From: Cyanophora paradoxa
Lineage: Eukaryota > Glaucocystophyceae > Cyanophorales > Cyanophoraceae
NCBI GenBank assembly: GCA_004431415.1
Contig: QPMI01000672.1
Span: forward strand, 1-64,000
Length of the DNA: 64,000 nucleotides
Direction of reading: 5' to 3'
How positions within the stretch are numbered: position 1 is the first letter of the stretch; every line of letters begins with the position of its first letter. This document shows, in pieces, positions 41,119 through 50,379 of the stretch. The notes below the pieces were generated by a model. That model was given only the letters and a program-made list of their open reading frames with translations. It made no database searches and was not told where the DNA came from. A program made the position numbers and the translations under genes.

Positions 41119-43398
41119 TTAATCAGGCCACGGGGGTGCACGCATGGGATGTTTCGGGCGTGGGGGGCTGGGCTCAGGAAGCAGTGGGCAGCGAGGCAAG
41201 GAAGGTGCATTGCAATTGGAAGCCAGGAGAAAATTCAAAATAAGATCATGCGCAGTTAAAAGGCTACTTCTGTGGCTGGTTGACAAGGGCTGCATAGTAG
41301 CTGCGAGTTTCAATGGAATCACCTGGGGTCTCAGCTGTCGAACCAGAGGGCTTCGCAGGTTTAATCTGACCACTTTTACTGAGAGAGCAGCAGGTAAAGT
41401 CAGGGAGGAGAAGGCAGATTCACAGGAGAGGACAGACCGAGCAGGAGGAGCTGCAAGGACTTGCACCGAACGTGGTTTCATGGAGGATGTGGATGTCACT
41501 TGTGTCTTTTGCGGAGGTGCCGCAGACGGAGGAGCATCAGGCAACTCAGAAGCAGTGGGCTCGAGGTCGGAGTCACGAGTGCGCTTGGGTCCTTCACGTG
41601 ACCCAGCAGGTGAAACGGTAGAGGAGGGAGCAGCAGGACCAGATGGAGACAGGGCAGCAGAAACCAGGCGTCCGTGGGTCATCAAGAAGTTTGCAATAGC
41701 AGGATTGGTGGCAGCCAGAGCAGCGAGTTGAGCGGGGTCCAAGGCTTTAACAACTGCAAGCAGCATGGGATCCGGAGGCGAGCCAGCAAACGGGGCAGAA
41801 GCCGGAGCTGGAGCTGGCTGCACAGCAGACGCAGACGGAGCGGCAGGCGGTGAGGCAGCTGACGAAGCAGGAGCCGCAGTACGTGCACGTGCACCCGATG
41901 GCAGAACAGGAGCAGCAGCAGGGCGAGGGAGGGCAGGAAATGGATCTGGAGGGGCCACAGCCGGTTTGTCCAAAATACCATGATGCTGGAGGATTTCATT
42001 CTGCATGTTCACAGGTAGCTGATAGATGACAGGGTCACGGTGAACATGGTAAAAGAAAGTGTCCTCGCCCGTTGAGGGGATAAGGCAGAAACGCTTGTCC
42101 GCAAACTCGCAGTTGCAAGAATAGAAAGGAGTGTAGTTGCAGGGAGCCTGGGACTGGGGTGGCGGTTTGGAGCTGGTACATGCCAGTCCAAGGTTGTACA
42201 AGACAGAGGGGTACTCGGCGTCCAAGAAGTTGAGATTGAAGGCAAGCAGTCGGTCCCCGATAGGGAAGAGAACAGATTTGATCGTGTTAGTCCCAAGAGG
42301 ACTGGAGCGGTCATGCTGGACAAAGGACTGGACCAGAAGATTTGATACTGGCACAGAAACAAGCAAGAGGATTGGAGTGACGGGGCGATTCTCAACAAGG
42401 TTTGCCTCACGGCTCCCCGTTTCCACACGCAGAGGAAAAGCCGGATCCACCAGTACAGGGTCACACTTAAAAGTAAAGTTGTACTCGGGGCGTTTAGTTG
42501 ATGGATCACGGCGGTCATAATAAACAGGGTCATGGTCCACAGCAAAATCAGCCAGTTTCTGAGCAGCCACAGCACAAAGTATAGTTGGGGTGTTCATTGA
42601 AAGGGGTAAGAACATTGTGTGGTCGCCAAGAGTAATGTTGGGGTTCGCAGATGCAAGCTCAATTTTTTGAAAAAGCATGTCTGTGTCAATCTCTGTTGGG
42701 GCCTTGCTGGAGACCAGGACGTTGTTAGGTTGGGTGAACGCATGCTGAATTGAGACAAGGACAGTCTGAATAAACTCATCAGACTCCATAGTAGCTGCAG
42801 TATAAAAGGAATGGTGCGGTGGGGCCGATGGAGGGAGGCTGATAGAAAGTTCGACCAAGACACGGGGCTCAGGATCAGTGGGCGCCATTTCTTTGCTGAA
42901 AGCTGGTACAGAGCCGGGGAGGCAAGAGGCAGAGTTTGCACGGACAAAATCAGTGACAAAGTCCATGTCAGAGAAAAGCAATTCACGTTTGCTGAGAGAG
43001 TCGCGTTCAACGCGCACAGAGGGGAAAGCGTCCAGGATTTTGTCCAAGGTTCCATGGTGCGCCACGAACGACTGGTAGGCGCCGTGGTCGGGGCAGTGGA
43101 AGTCCAGAGTCATGTCAACAGCATTCTTTTCAGTGTTAGAGCGGGCCTCAATGGTAATTCCAGGAGTGTGACCGTGCACACGGTTGCCCTTCCAATCGGT
43201 TGTGTATATCCGGCGCTGAAAAGGAGGAGTTTGGTAGTGCTGAGTCATAGCTTTGATGCGGGTGAGCATGTGTTTCTGTCGAACGGAGCCTTGGACTGCT
43301 GACACATCGCGGGCTTCCGTGAAACGAGCGGCACCAGGGTTTAACGGGAAACGAAGACGCATTTGACGAGAGACCCCGTCGGCATGGAGCAGTTCCAT
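41119..43398 (-). CDS. LINE ORF1 protein, 759 aa
   Basis: The start MELLHADGVSRQMRLRF follows an in-frame stop-free 5' region. Residues 1-500 look globular, with conserved-looking stretches such as NAVDMTLDFHCPDHGAYQSF and GDHTMFLPLSMNTPT. There is a Cys cluster (YSCNCEFADKRFC, near residue 430). Residues 510-759 are low-complexity Ala/Pro/Ser with a basic patch. I see no CCHC knuckles and no L1-type coiled coil. By position it should be the RNA-binding/chaperone ORF1 product, but the fold is not one I recognise. It ends TAA two bases before the ORF2 ATG. Confidence 0.85.
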   Translation of the reverse strand: MELLHADGVSRQMRLRFPLNPGAARFTEARDVSAVQGSVRQKHMLTRIKAMTQHYQTPPFQRRIYTTDWKGNRVHGHTPGITIEARSNTEKNAVDMTLDFHCPDHGAYQSFVAHHGTLDKILDAFPSVRVERDSLSKRELLFSDMDFVTDFVRANSASCLPGSVPAFSKEMAPTDPEPRVLVELSISLPPSAPPHHSFYTAATMESDEFIQTVLVSIQHAFTQPNNVLVSSKAPTEIDTDMLFQKIELASANPNITLGDHTMFLPLSMNTPTILCAVAAQKLADFAVDHDPVYYDRRDPSTKRPEYNFTFKCDPVLVDPAFPLRVETGSREANLVENRPVTPILLLVSVPVSNLLVQSFVQHDRSSPLGTNTIKSVLFPIGDRLLAFNLNFLDAEYPSVLYNLGLACTSSKPPPQSQAPCNYTPFYSCNCEFADKRFCLIPSTGEDTFFYHVHRDPVIYQLPVNMQNEILQHHGILDKPAVAPPDPFPALPRPAAAPVLPSGARARTAAPASSAASPPAAPSASAVQPAPAPASAPFAGSPPDPMLLAVVKALDPAQLAALAATNPAIANFLMTHGRLVSAALSPSGPAAPSSTVSPAGSREGPKRTRDSDLEPTASELPDAPPSAAPPQKTQVTSTSSMKPRSVQVLAAPPARSVLSCESAFSSLTLPAALSVKVVRLNLRSPLVRQLRPQVIPLKLAATMQPLSTSHRSSLLTAHDLILNFLLASNCNAPSLPRCPLLPEPSPPRPKHPMRAPPWPD

Positions 43399-43820
43399 CT
43401 TTGTAAGGTACTTCTGAGCGGCCGGCGCGGCACCAAAGGCGTCCTGCTCACGACGGGCGTCACCACGGTGCAGAGACCGATAAAACGAGGCCGTTGATCA
43501 GGCTTCTGGAGCTTTTGAGAAGCGTCACGCTGCGCAGCCAGTTTCCATTTTTGTACGTTCGCCATAACGGTCAGAGCTCTACGCGCGACGCAAGCGTCAG
43601 GAACAGGCATAGAGGTAGGCGCAAAACGTAGTAAACTATGCGTATAGATAGAAGGATCAGCGATTTGTGCCCGAGGGCAGAGAGTTTGCGCCATACGGCA
43701 GAAAGTTTGCGCCCGAAGGCAGGAGAGTCCCAGAATCACGCAAAGGGTAAGAAAAGGTGCGTACCACGCTCCGCGCTGCTGCCGCTGTGCTGCTACGTGC
43801 CTCGCCAGGTTCCGGGAGGT

Positions 43821-43833
43821 GCGCCCGTCTGCG
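43821..43833. other. Right target-site duplication of the full-length LINE
   Basis: gcgcccgtctgcg, identical to 35201-35213. After it the truncated LINE copy resumes (ccgccactaccc) exactly as in the uninterrupted copy at 48080. Confidence 0.92.
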
Positions 43834-43952
43834 CCGCCACTACCCTTGTCTGGTTGGTTCACTGTCGATTGTGCTTCGGGCCTTCGGGTCCTTCGCCTTT
43901 CGTCAAAACCGCACAACCGGCTTGGGCGTGTCTTATACATACTCTTCTTCTT

Positions 43953-45206
43953 TTATTAATTGAACAAAGAATGAGACTGAAGTACTAAAGTTGTGAAGAC
44001 AGAACAGAAGAAGCTGAAGCACTGAACATGAAGAACAGAACAGATCTGAGTGCATGAAAGATGTAGAAAGTAAACACTGATCATGTAATCAGGAAACAAT
44101 GCACAAGATGCTATGTAGTCCAAAGCTAGGCTTCATCATTTATGGCTTGTCATGAAACATAGTGCTTTGCAATTTGTGTTTAATTCATGATTCTTGGCTG
44201 GCAAAGAAATTAAAGGGCGATTTGATATTCTTAGCTATAGCTATATATATAGCTTTAGCCAGGAAGATGAGAAGAAGAGCTAAAGCACTGAACAATTGCA
44301 AGAAGTTTGAAACTGCATGCATGAATCTCTTGTGGTTCAATCGTATTACAAAGAAGGAAAATGAAGCTGAAGCACTGAAGAAGAGAGCATTTCAGAACAG
44401 ATCCAGAAACAATGAAGTGATCACAAAACAATACAAAAGAAGCACATGCAATGTATTTCAAAGGTTTGATCATTTATGTTCTAGATCTGTCATCAAATAT
44501 CGAGTTTTGGTGTTAAATACTGGCCATGGCTGGCAAAGCAAGGGCAATTCTTAGCAGGAAAGTGGGCAAGAAGCTTGAACGTTAACATTTATTGCAGCAG
44601 TGATATATATATATATACTGTCCAAGTCCCTGTAGCTTTGTACCCCTGTACCTCAGTCTGCCTGTACCCCCAATACACCACCTTGCCAGCTATCTAGCCT
44701 GGCAATACATTGCAGCACTGATCATGAACAATTGCAAGAAGCTTAAGAATTGAACACTTCAATTGACAACTTGGCAAAAACAACCTGGCAAGGTTGTAGA
44801 AGAATTGATCATGAACAAGTCAATCATTGATCATTTCATTTCATGCATGTAACATGCAACAATATTTTATGCATGCAATGATGCCATGATGAATAATGCA
44901 TGCATCATGATCAATATAAAGATCTAGATGCCACTGGGCCATTGTTGTTGTTGTTGAAACTCCTAGTAGTTGTTGTTGTGTGCTAATGCAAATCGTTTGC
45001 CATCTAGAAAAGAATGTTGTTTGTTTTGTGAAACAAAAAATGCCAAGTACAATCTCTTCAATTTCAATTTGGCAAGTTTCTGTTTTGTTTGTTGTGAATG
45101 TGTGAACGTTGTGCTGGTGTTGTGTTTTTTTTTGTCTTGTTTTGTTGTTTGTACATTGTGGAACATATGCTTTTCTTTTTGTTGTACATGCCAAGCTGTT
45201 TAGTGT
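43953..45206 (+). repeat. AT-rich body of unit 1 (1254 bp)
   Basis: Matches 48204-49457 over its full 1254 bp and 45315-46474 with small indels. It starts with the ttattaattga duplication, is rich in TGATCAT and GCATGC, and has tatatata and ttgttgttg runs. A 130-codon frame (44162-44554) lies within it. It stops where the head of unit 2 begins (acaagcagg). Confidence 0.92.
44162..44554 (+). CDS. Basic 130-aa ORF in the AT-rich unit, hypothetical
   Basis: Lys/Arg-rich with a hydrophobic stretch near residues 20-34 (GDLIFLAIAIYIALARK). The same frame recurs at 48413-48805, and a 133-codon version with two 6-bp insertions and other in-frame changes occurs at 45511-45912. Retention across three copies is suggestive, but the region is AT-rich repeat and no family is recognised. 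Confidence 0.25.
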   Translation: MLCNLCLIHDSWLAKKLKGDLIFLAIAIYIALARKMRRRAKALNNCKKFETACMNLLWFNRITKKENEAEALKKRAFQNRSRNNEVITKQYKRSTCNVFQRFDHLCSRSVIKYRVLVLNTGHGWQSKGNS

Positions 45207-46474
45207 ACAAGCAGGGGGGCTCCGCCCCCCCGCACCCCCCCAGTGTTATTTAGGAGTCTTTGATTTCTTGTGGTCTATTCTTCTTCTTCTACGTACTACT
45301 TCTACTACTACTACTTATTAATTGAACAAAGAATGAGAATGAAGTACTAAAGTTGTAAAGACAGAACAGAAGAAGCTGAAGCACTGAACATAAAGAACAC
45401 AGATGTGAGTGCATGGAAGATGTAGAAATTAAACACTGATCATGTAATCTGGAAACAATGCACGAGATGCAATGTAGTCCAAAGCGAGGCTTCATCATTT
45501 ATGGTTTGTCATGAAACACAGTGCTTTGCAATTGGTGTTTAATTCTTGGCTGGCAAAGAAATTAAAGGGCGATTTGATATTCTTAGCTATAGCTATAGCT
45601 TTAGCCAGGAAGATGAGAAGAAGAGCTAAAGCACTGAACAATTGCAAGAAGTTTGAAACTGCATGCATGAATCTCTTGTGGTTCATGATCAATCGTATTA
45701 CAAAGAACGAAAATGAAGCTGAAGCACTGAAGAAGAGAGCATTTCAGAACAGATCCAGAAACAATGAAGTGATCACAAAACAATACAAAAGAAGCACATG
45801 CAATGTATACGTATTTCAAAGTTTTGATCATTTATGTTCTAGATCTGTCATCGAACATCGAGTTTTGGTGTTAAATACTGGCCATGGCTGGCAAAGCAAG
45901 GGCAATCCTTAGCAGGAAAGTGGGCAAGAAGCTTGAACGTTAACATGTATTGCAGCAGTGATATACTGTCGAAGTCCCTGTAGCTTTGTACCCCTGTACC
46001 TCAGTCTGCCTGTACCCCCAATACACCACCTTGCCAGCTATCTAGCCTGGCAACACATTGCGGCACTGATCATGAACAATTGCAAGAAGCTTAAGAATTG
46101 AACACTTCAATTGGCAACTTGGCAAAAACAACCTGGCAAGGTTGTAGAAGAATTGATCATGAACAAGTCAATCATTGATCATTTTATTTCATGCATGTAA
46201 CACGCAACAATATTTTATGCATGCAATGATGCCATGATGAATAATGCATGCATCATGATCAATGTAAAGATCTAGATGCCACTGATCTAGATGTTAAACA
46301 AACAATGCAAGTACAATCTCTTCAATTTCAATTTGGCAAGTTTCTGTTTTGTTTGTTGTGAATGTGTGAACGTTGTGTTAGTGTTGTGTTTTTTTGTTTT
46401 TTGTCTTGTTTTGTTGTTTGTACATTGTGGAACATATGCTTTTCTTTTTGTTGTACATGCCAAGATGTTTAATG
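45207..46474 (+). repeat. AT-rich unit 2, without LINE insertion (empty site)
   Basis: The head (45207-45325) runs straight into the body, with ttattaattga present once at 45315-45325 and followed by acaaagaatgag. It is the pre-insertion state of the site that in units 1 and 3 carries a truncated LINE. The body is diverged from units 1 and 3 by several 6-7 bp indels and substitutions and lacks a ~60-bp segment near 46300. Confidence 0.9.
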
Positions 46475-47021
46475 TATTATTTATTGTTTGCCAAGAATCG
46501 AACTGGTTCTGAATCGGCACTGAGCAATCAAGTGCACCACAGCACTAAAGGGACTTTCCATTGACAGAACTGCCGGATACCCAATTTCAGCCACAAAACT
46601 CCACTCTGTGGCAGATCTTCCCACTTCATACTTCCAAGCTCACTGGCAAGGGCAGCGGCTGCCGCTACTTTTTTTAAGAAGTCACAGAGTCATACATCAC
46701 TCAGTGACTTTTCCTTCTCATGTGGAGCCTGTCTCAGTGACCACAGTGAGTCAAGGCAGCACTGGCAGCCTTCAAGTGCATATCGAATTGAGTATACCAA
46801 TGAGAGCGACAACTCAACCACTGGCCTGCGATTCACAAGTTCCCCACTTACCAAACATGCTGGCACGACTGTTGGCAGCCCAGGCTGGACCACCCATGGA
46901 GCACAGTCCAGTCAGTGACTTTGACTGTTCGCACCGCTCTCAATGCTGGCAGTTTGAGTCTGCCGTAGTACTAAACGGAATTTTCTTCCAAGGGGAACAT
47001 GGGTTAATCTACTATGTAGCA
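46475..47021. repeat. T repeat copy 1 (~550 bp)
   Basis: From tattatttattgtttgcc to atgtagca. Near-identical copies are 47022-47350 (truncated) and 49458-50023. It contains a tRNA-like stretch at its left end and a ttttttt run. Both strands carry short open frames that I do not consider genes. Confidence 0.85.
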
Positions 47022-47350
47022 TTATATATTGTTTGCCAAGAATCGAACCGGTTCTGAATCGGCACTGAGCAGTCAAGTGCACCACAGCACTTCAGGAAGA
47101 AAAAAGGAAAAAAAGGGACTTTCCATTGACAGAACTGCCGGATACCCAATTTGAGCCACAAAACTCCACTCTGTGGCAGATCTTCCCACTTCATACTTCC
47201 AAGCTCACTGGCAAGGGCAGCGGCTGCCGCTACTTTTTTTAAGAAGTCACAGAGTCATACATCACTCAGTGACTTTTCCTTCTCATGTGGAGCCTGTCTC
47301 AGTGACCACAGTGAGTCAAGGCAGCACTGGCAGCCTTCAAGTGCATATCG
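47022..47350. repeat. T repeat copy 2, truncated by unit 3 head
   Basis: Begins ttatatattgtttgcc directly after copy 1, in tandem, and stops at catatcgaa where the GC-hairpin head of unit 3 starts. In complete copies this point continues ttgagtatacc. Confidence 0.85.
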
Positions 47351-49457
47351 AACAAGCAGGGGGGCTCCGCCCCCCCGCACCCCCCCAGTGTTATTTAGGA
47401 ATCTTTGATTTCTTGTGGTCTATTCTTCTTCTTCTACGTACTACTACTACTACTTATTAATTGACCTCCTGCACCAGCTTCTGGCGTTCTCAATGATGAT
47501 GCTGATGCTCCCAGCTCGCCTCCGCTCTCTCCTCAAGTGATTATTGACCTCCTTGATCCCGAACTTGAAGCTGATTTATTTCTTTCTTCTCCTGAAATTG
47601 CTGCTGATATTACTGAGGATGCTCCCAATGTTGGGGCCATTCGTCGTCTCTTCCTTCTTCCTCTGTTCCTATGGACACTGATCCTGTCTTGGCTCCTGAT
47701 TTCAACCTGAAGCGCCGTCGACCCTCTACCCCTGCTCCTCCTTGCCTCTCGGATGCCTATGGTTACCCAAACGGTACTATTGACCCATCTTTTCTTCCTT
47801 CCGTTAAACGTTTGCATCTTTCCTCTCCTGCTGACCTTTCGGTTCTAAGTGATGATTCGGGTTCTCCTGTGGTGCTCATTGACTATGATGCTGAAACTGA
47901 TGCCATGGACCTTTAATTTCTCTCCTCGACTGGGGTTTAAAGCTCTAAACAGGATCGGGAATACCCCAGGCCGGCATTAGGAAGAGGCCCGCATTGGGAT
48001 TTCGCCGATTGTTTTCCAGGTTTGCGTGTATGAGCGCCGGACCGCCGGGGCATACATGGTGAACTGTATAGGCGCCCGTCTGCGCCGCCACTACCCTTGT
48101 CTGGTTGGTTCACTGTCGATTGTGCTTCGGGCCTTCGGGTCCTTCGCCTTTCGTCAAAACCGCACAACCGGCTTGGGCGTGTCTTATACATACTCTTCTT
48201 CTTTTATTAATTGAACAAAGAATGAGACTGAAGTACTAAAGTTGTGAAGACAGAACAGAAGAAGCTGAAGCACTGAACATGAAGAACAGAACAGATCTGA
48301 GTGCATGAAAGATGTAGAAAGTAAACACTGATCATGTAATCAGGAAACAATGCACAAGATGCTATGTAGTCCAAAGCTAGGCTTCATCATTTATGGCTTG
48401 TCATGAAACATAGTGCTTTGCAATTTGTGTTTAATTCATGATTCTTGGCTGGCAAAGAAATTAAAGGGCGATTTGATATTCTTAGCTATAGCTATATATA
48501 TAGCTTTAGCCAGGAAGATGAGAAGAAGAGCTAAAGCACTGAACAATTGCAAGAAGTTTGAAACTGCATGCATGAATCTCTTGTGGTTCAATCGTATTAC
48601 AAAGAAGGAAAATGAAGCTGAAGCACTGAAGAAGAGAGCATTTCAGAACAGATCCAGAAACAATGAAGTGATCACAAAACAATACAAAAGAAGCACATGC
48701 AATGTATTTCAAAGGTTTGATCATTTATGTTCTAGATCTGTCATCAAATATCGAGTTTTGGTGTTAAATACTGGCCATGGCTGGCAAAGCAAGGGCAATT
48801 CTTAGCAGGAAAGTGGGCAAGAAGCTTGAACGTTAACATTTATTGCAGCAGTGATATATATATATATACTGTCCAAGTCCCTGTAGCTTTGTACCCCTGT
48901 ACCTCAGTCTGCCTGTACCCCCAATACACCACCTTGCCAGCTATCTAGCCTGGCAATACATTGCAGCACTGATCATGAACAATTGCAAGAAGCTTAAGAA
49001 TTGAACACTTCAATTGACAACTTGGCAAAAACAACCTGGCAAGGTTGTAGAAGAATTGATCATGAACAAGTCAATCATTGATCATTTCATTTCATGCATG
49101 TAACATGCAACAATATTTTATGCATGCAATGATGCCATGATGAATAATGCATGCATCATGATCAATATAAAGATCTAGATGCCACTGGGCCATTGTTGTT
49201 GTTGTTGAAACTCCTAGTAGTTGTTGTTGTGTGCTAATGCAAATCGTTTGCCATCTAGAAAAGAATGTTGTTTGTTTTGTGAAACAAAAAATGCCAAGTA
49301 CAATCTCTTCAATTTCAATTTGGCAAGTTTCTGTTTTGTTTGTTGTGAATGTGTGAACGTTGTGCTGGTGTTGTGTTTTTTTTTGTCTTGTTTTGTTGTT
49401 TGTACATTGTGGAACATATGCTTTTCTTTTTGTTGTACATGCCAAGCTGTTTAGTGT
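47351..49457 (+). repeat. AT-rich unit 3, the uninterrupted copy of unit 1
   Basis: The head 47351-47464, truncated LINE 47465-48203 and body 48204-49457 correspond base for base to 34490-35213 plus 43834-45206. This locus lacks the 8.6-kb LINE and so records the state of unit 1 before that insertion. The only length difference in the LINE part is one G (near 47634). Confidence 0.93.
47465..48203 (+). mobile_element. Truncated LINE copy 2 (739 bp)
   Basis: 5'-truncated within the acidic tail of ORF2 (first matching bases cctcctgcaccagc) and ending in cttcttctt. It is flanked by ttattaattga at 47454-47464 and 48204-48214. The identical truncation point and duplication as copy 1 mean both derive from one insertion followed by duplication of the whole locus. 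Confidence 0.93.
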
Positions 49458-50023
49458 ATTATATATTGTTTGCCAAGAATCGAACCGGTTCTGAATCGGC
49501 ACTGAGCAGTCAAGTGCACCACAGCACTTCAGGAAGAAAAAAGGGAAAAAAGGGACTTTCCATTGACAGAACTGCCGGATACCCAATTTGAGCCACAAAA
49601 CTCCACTCTGTGGCAGATCTTCCCACTTCATACTTCCAAGCTCACTGGCAAGGGCAGCGGCTGCCGCTACTTTTTTTAAGAAGTCACAGAGTCATACATC
49701 ACTCAGTGACTTTTCCTTCTCATGTGGAGCCTGTCTCAGTGACCACAGTGAGTCAAGGCAGCACTGGCAGCCTTCAAGTGCATATCGAATTGAGTATACC
49801 AATGAGAGCGACAACTCAACCACTGGCCTGCGATTCACAAGTTCCCCACTTACCAAACATGCTGGCACGACTGTTGGCAGCCCAGGCTGGACCACCCATG
49901 GAGCACAGTCCAGTCAGTGACTTTGACTGTTCGCACCGCTCTCAATGCTGGCAGTTTGAGTCTGCCGTAGTACTAAACGGAATTTTCTTCCAAGGGGAAC
50001 ATGGGTTAATCTACTATGTAGCA
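49458..50023. repeat. T repeat copy 3, complete (~566 bp)
   Basis: Follows the body of unit 3 without a gap. Its last 234 bp (49790-50023) are repeated immediately downstream. Confidence 0.85.
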
Positions 50024-50257
50024 TTGAGTATACCAATGAGAGCGACAACTCAACCACTGGCCTGCGATTCACAAGTTCCCCACTTACCAAACATGCTGGC
50101 ACGACTGTTGGCAGCCCAGGCTGGACCACCCATGGAGCACAGTCCAGTCAGTGACTTTGACTGTTCGCACCGCTCTCAATGCTGGCAGTTTGAGTCTGCC
50201 GTAGTACTAAACGGAATTTTCTTCCAAGGGGAACATGGGTTAATCTACTATGTAGCA
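50024..50257. repeat. 234-bp tandem duplicate of the T repeat end
   Basis: ttgagtataccaatgag through ctatgtagca, the same length and sequence as 49790-50023. The duplication keeps a plus-strand frame open across both copies. After it, at 50258, the GC content rises sharply and the gene-dense region begins. Confidence 0.92.
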
Positions 50258-50379
50258 GAGAATTTAAAGCCAGAAATACTAACTAACTAGTCCTGAAGCC
50301 GGACTCCGGGAAGCTTGAAGAACAGAGGTCGAACCAGCTCACTTCAATTGGCCTCGCGCGACGATGTCGACTCGGCGGA

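Larger units (their letters stand above)
35214..43820 (-). mobile_element. Full-length two-ORF LINE, 8.6 kb, intact
   Basis: Bounded by a 13-bp target-site duplication (35201-35213 / 43821-43833). On the minus strand the order is: 5' UTR (43820-43399), ORF1 (43398-41119), ORF2 (41116-35501) and a 3' UTR ending in a cttcttctt tail at 35214. Both ORFs are uninterrupted over 7.9 kb. The 5' UTR contains two imperfect copies of a gtttgcgcc...ggcag motif (43690-43725). ORF2 has an AP-type endonuclease and RT but no RNase H. Intact ORFs and a clean duplication show a recent, possibly still active element. Confidence 0.95.
34593..43952 (+). mobile_element. Truncated LINE copy 1, split by a full-length LINE
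   Basis: The pieces 34593-35213 and 43834-43952 together (740 bp) match the 739-bp copy at 47465-48203. They comprise the last part of ORF2 (MDTDPVLAPDFNLKRRR ... ending TAA near 35042), the 3' UTR and the cttcttctt tail, in plus orientation. The 11-bp ttattaattga repeats at 34582-34592 and 43953-43963 are its target-site duplication. Between the pieces sits a full-length element of the same family in the opposite orientation. Confidence 0.92.

Noticed and set aside
46608-50290. 149-226-codon frames in the T repeats
   Set aside because: They span repeat boundaries and the 234-bp duplication, lack motifs, and occur with equally long frames in other registers.
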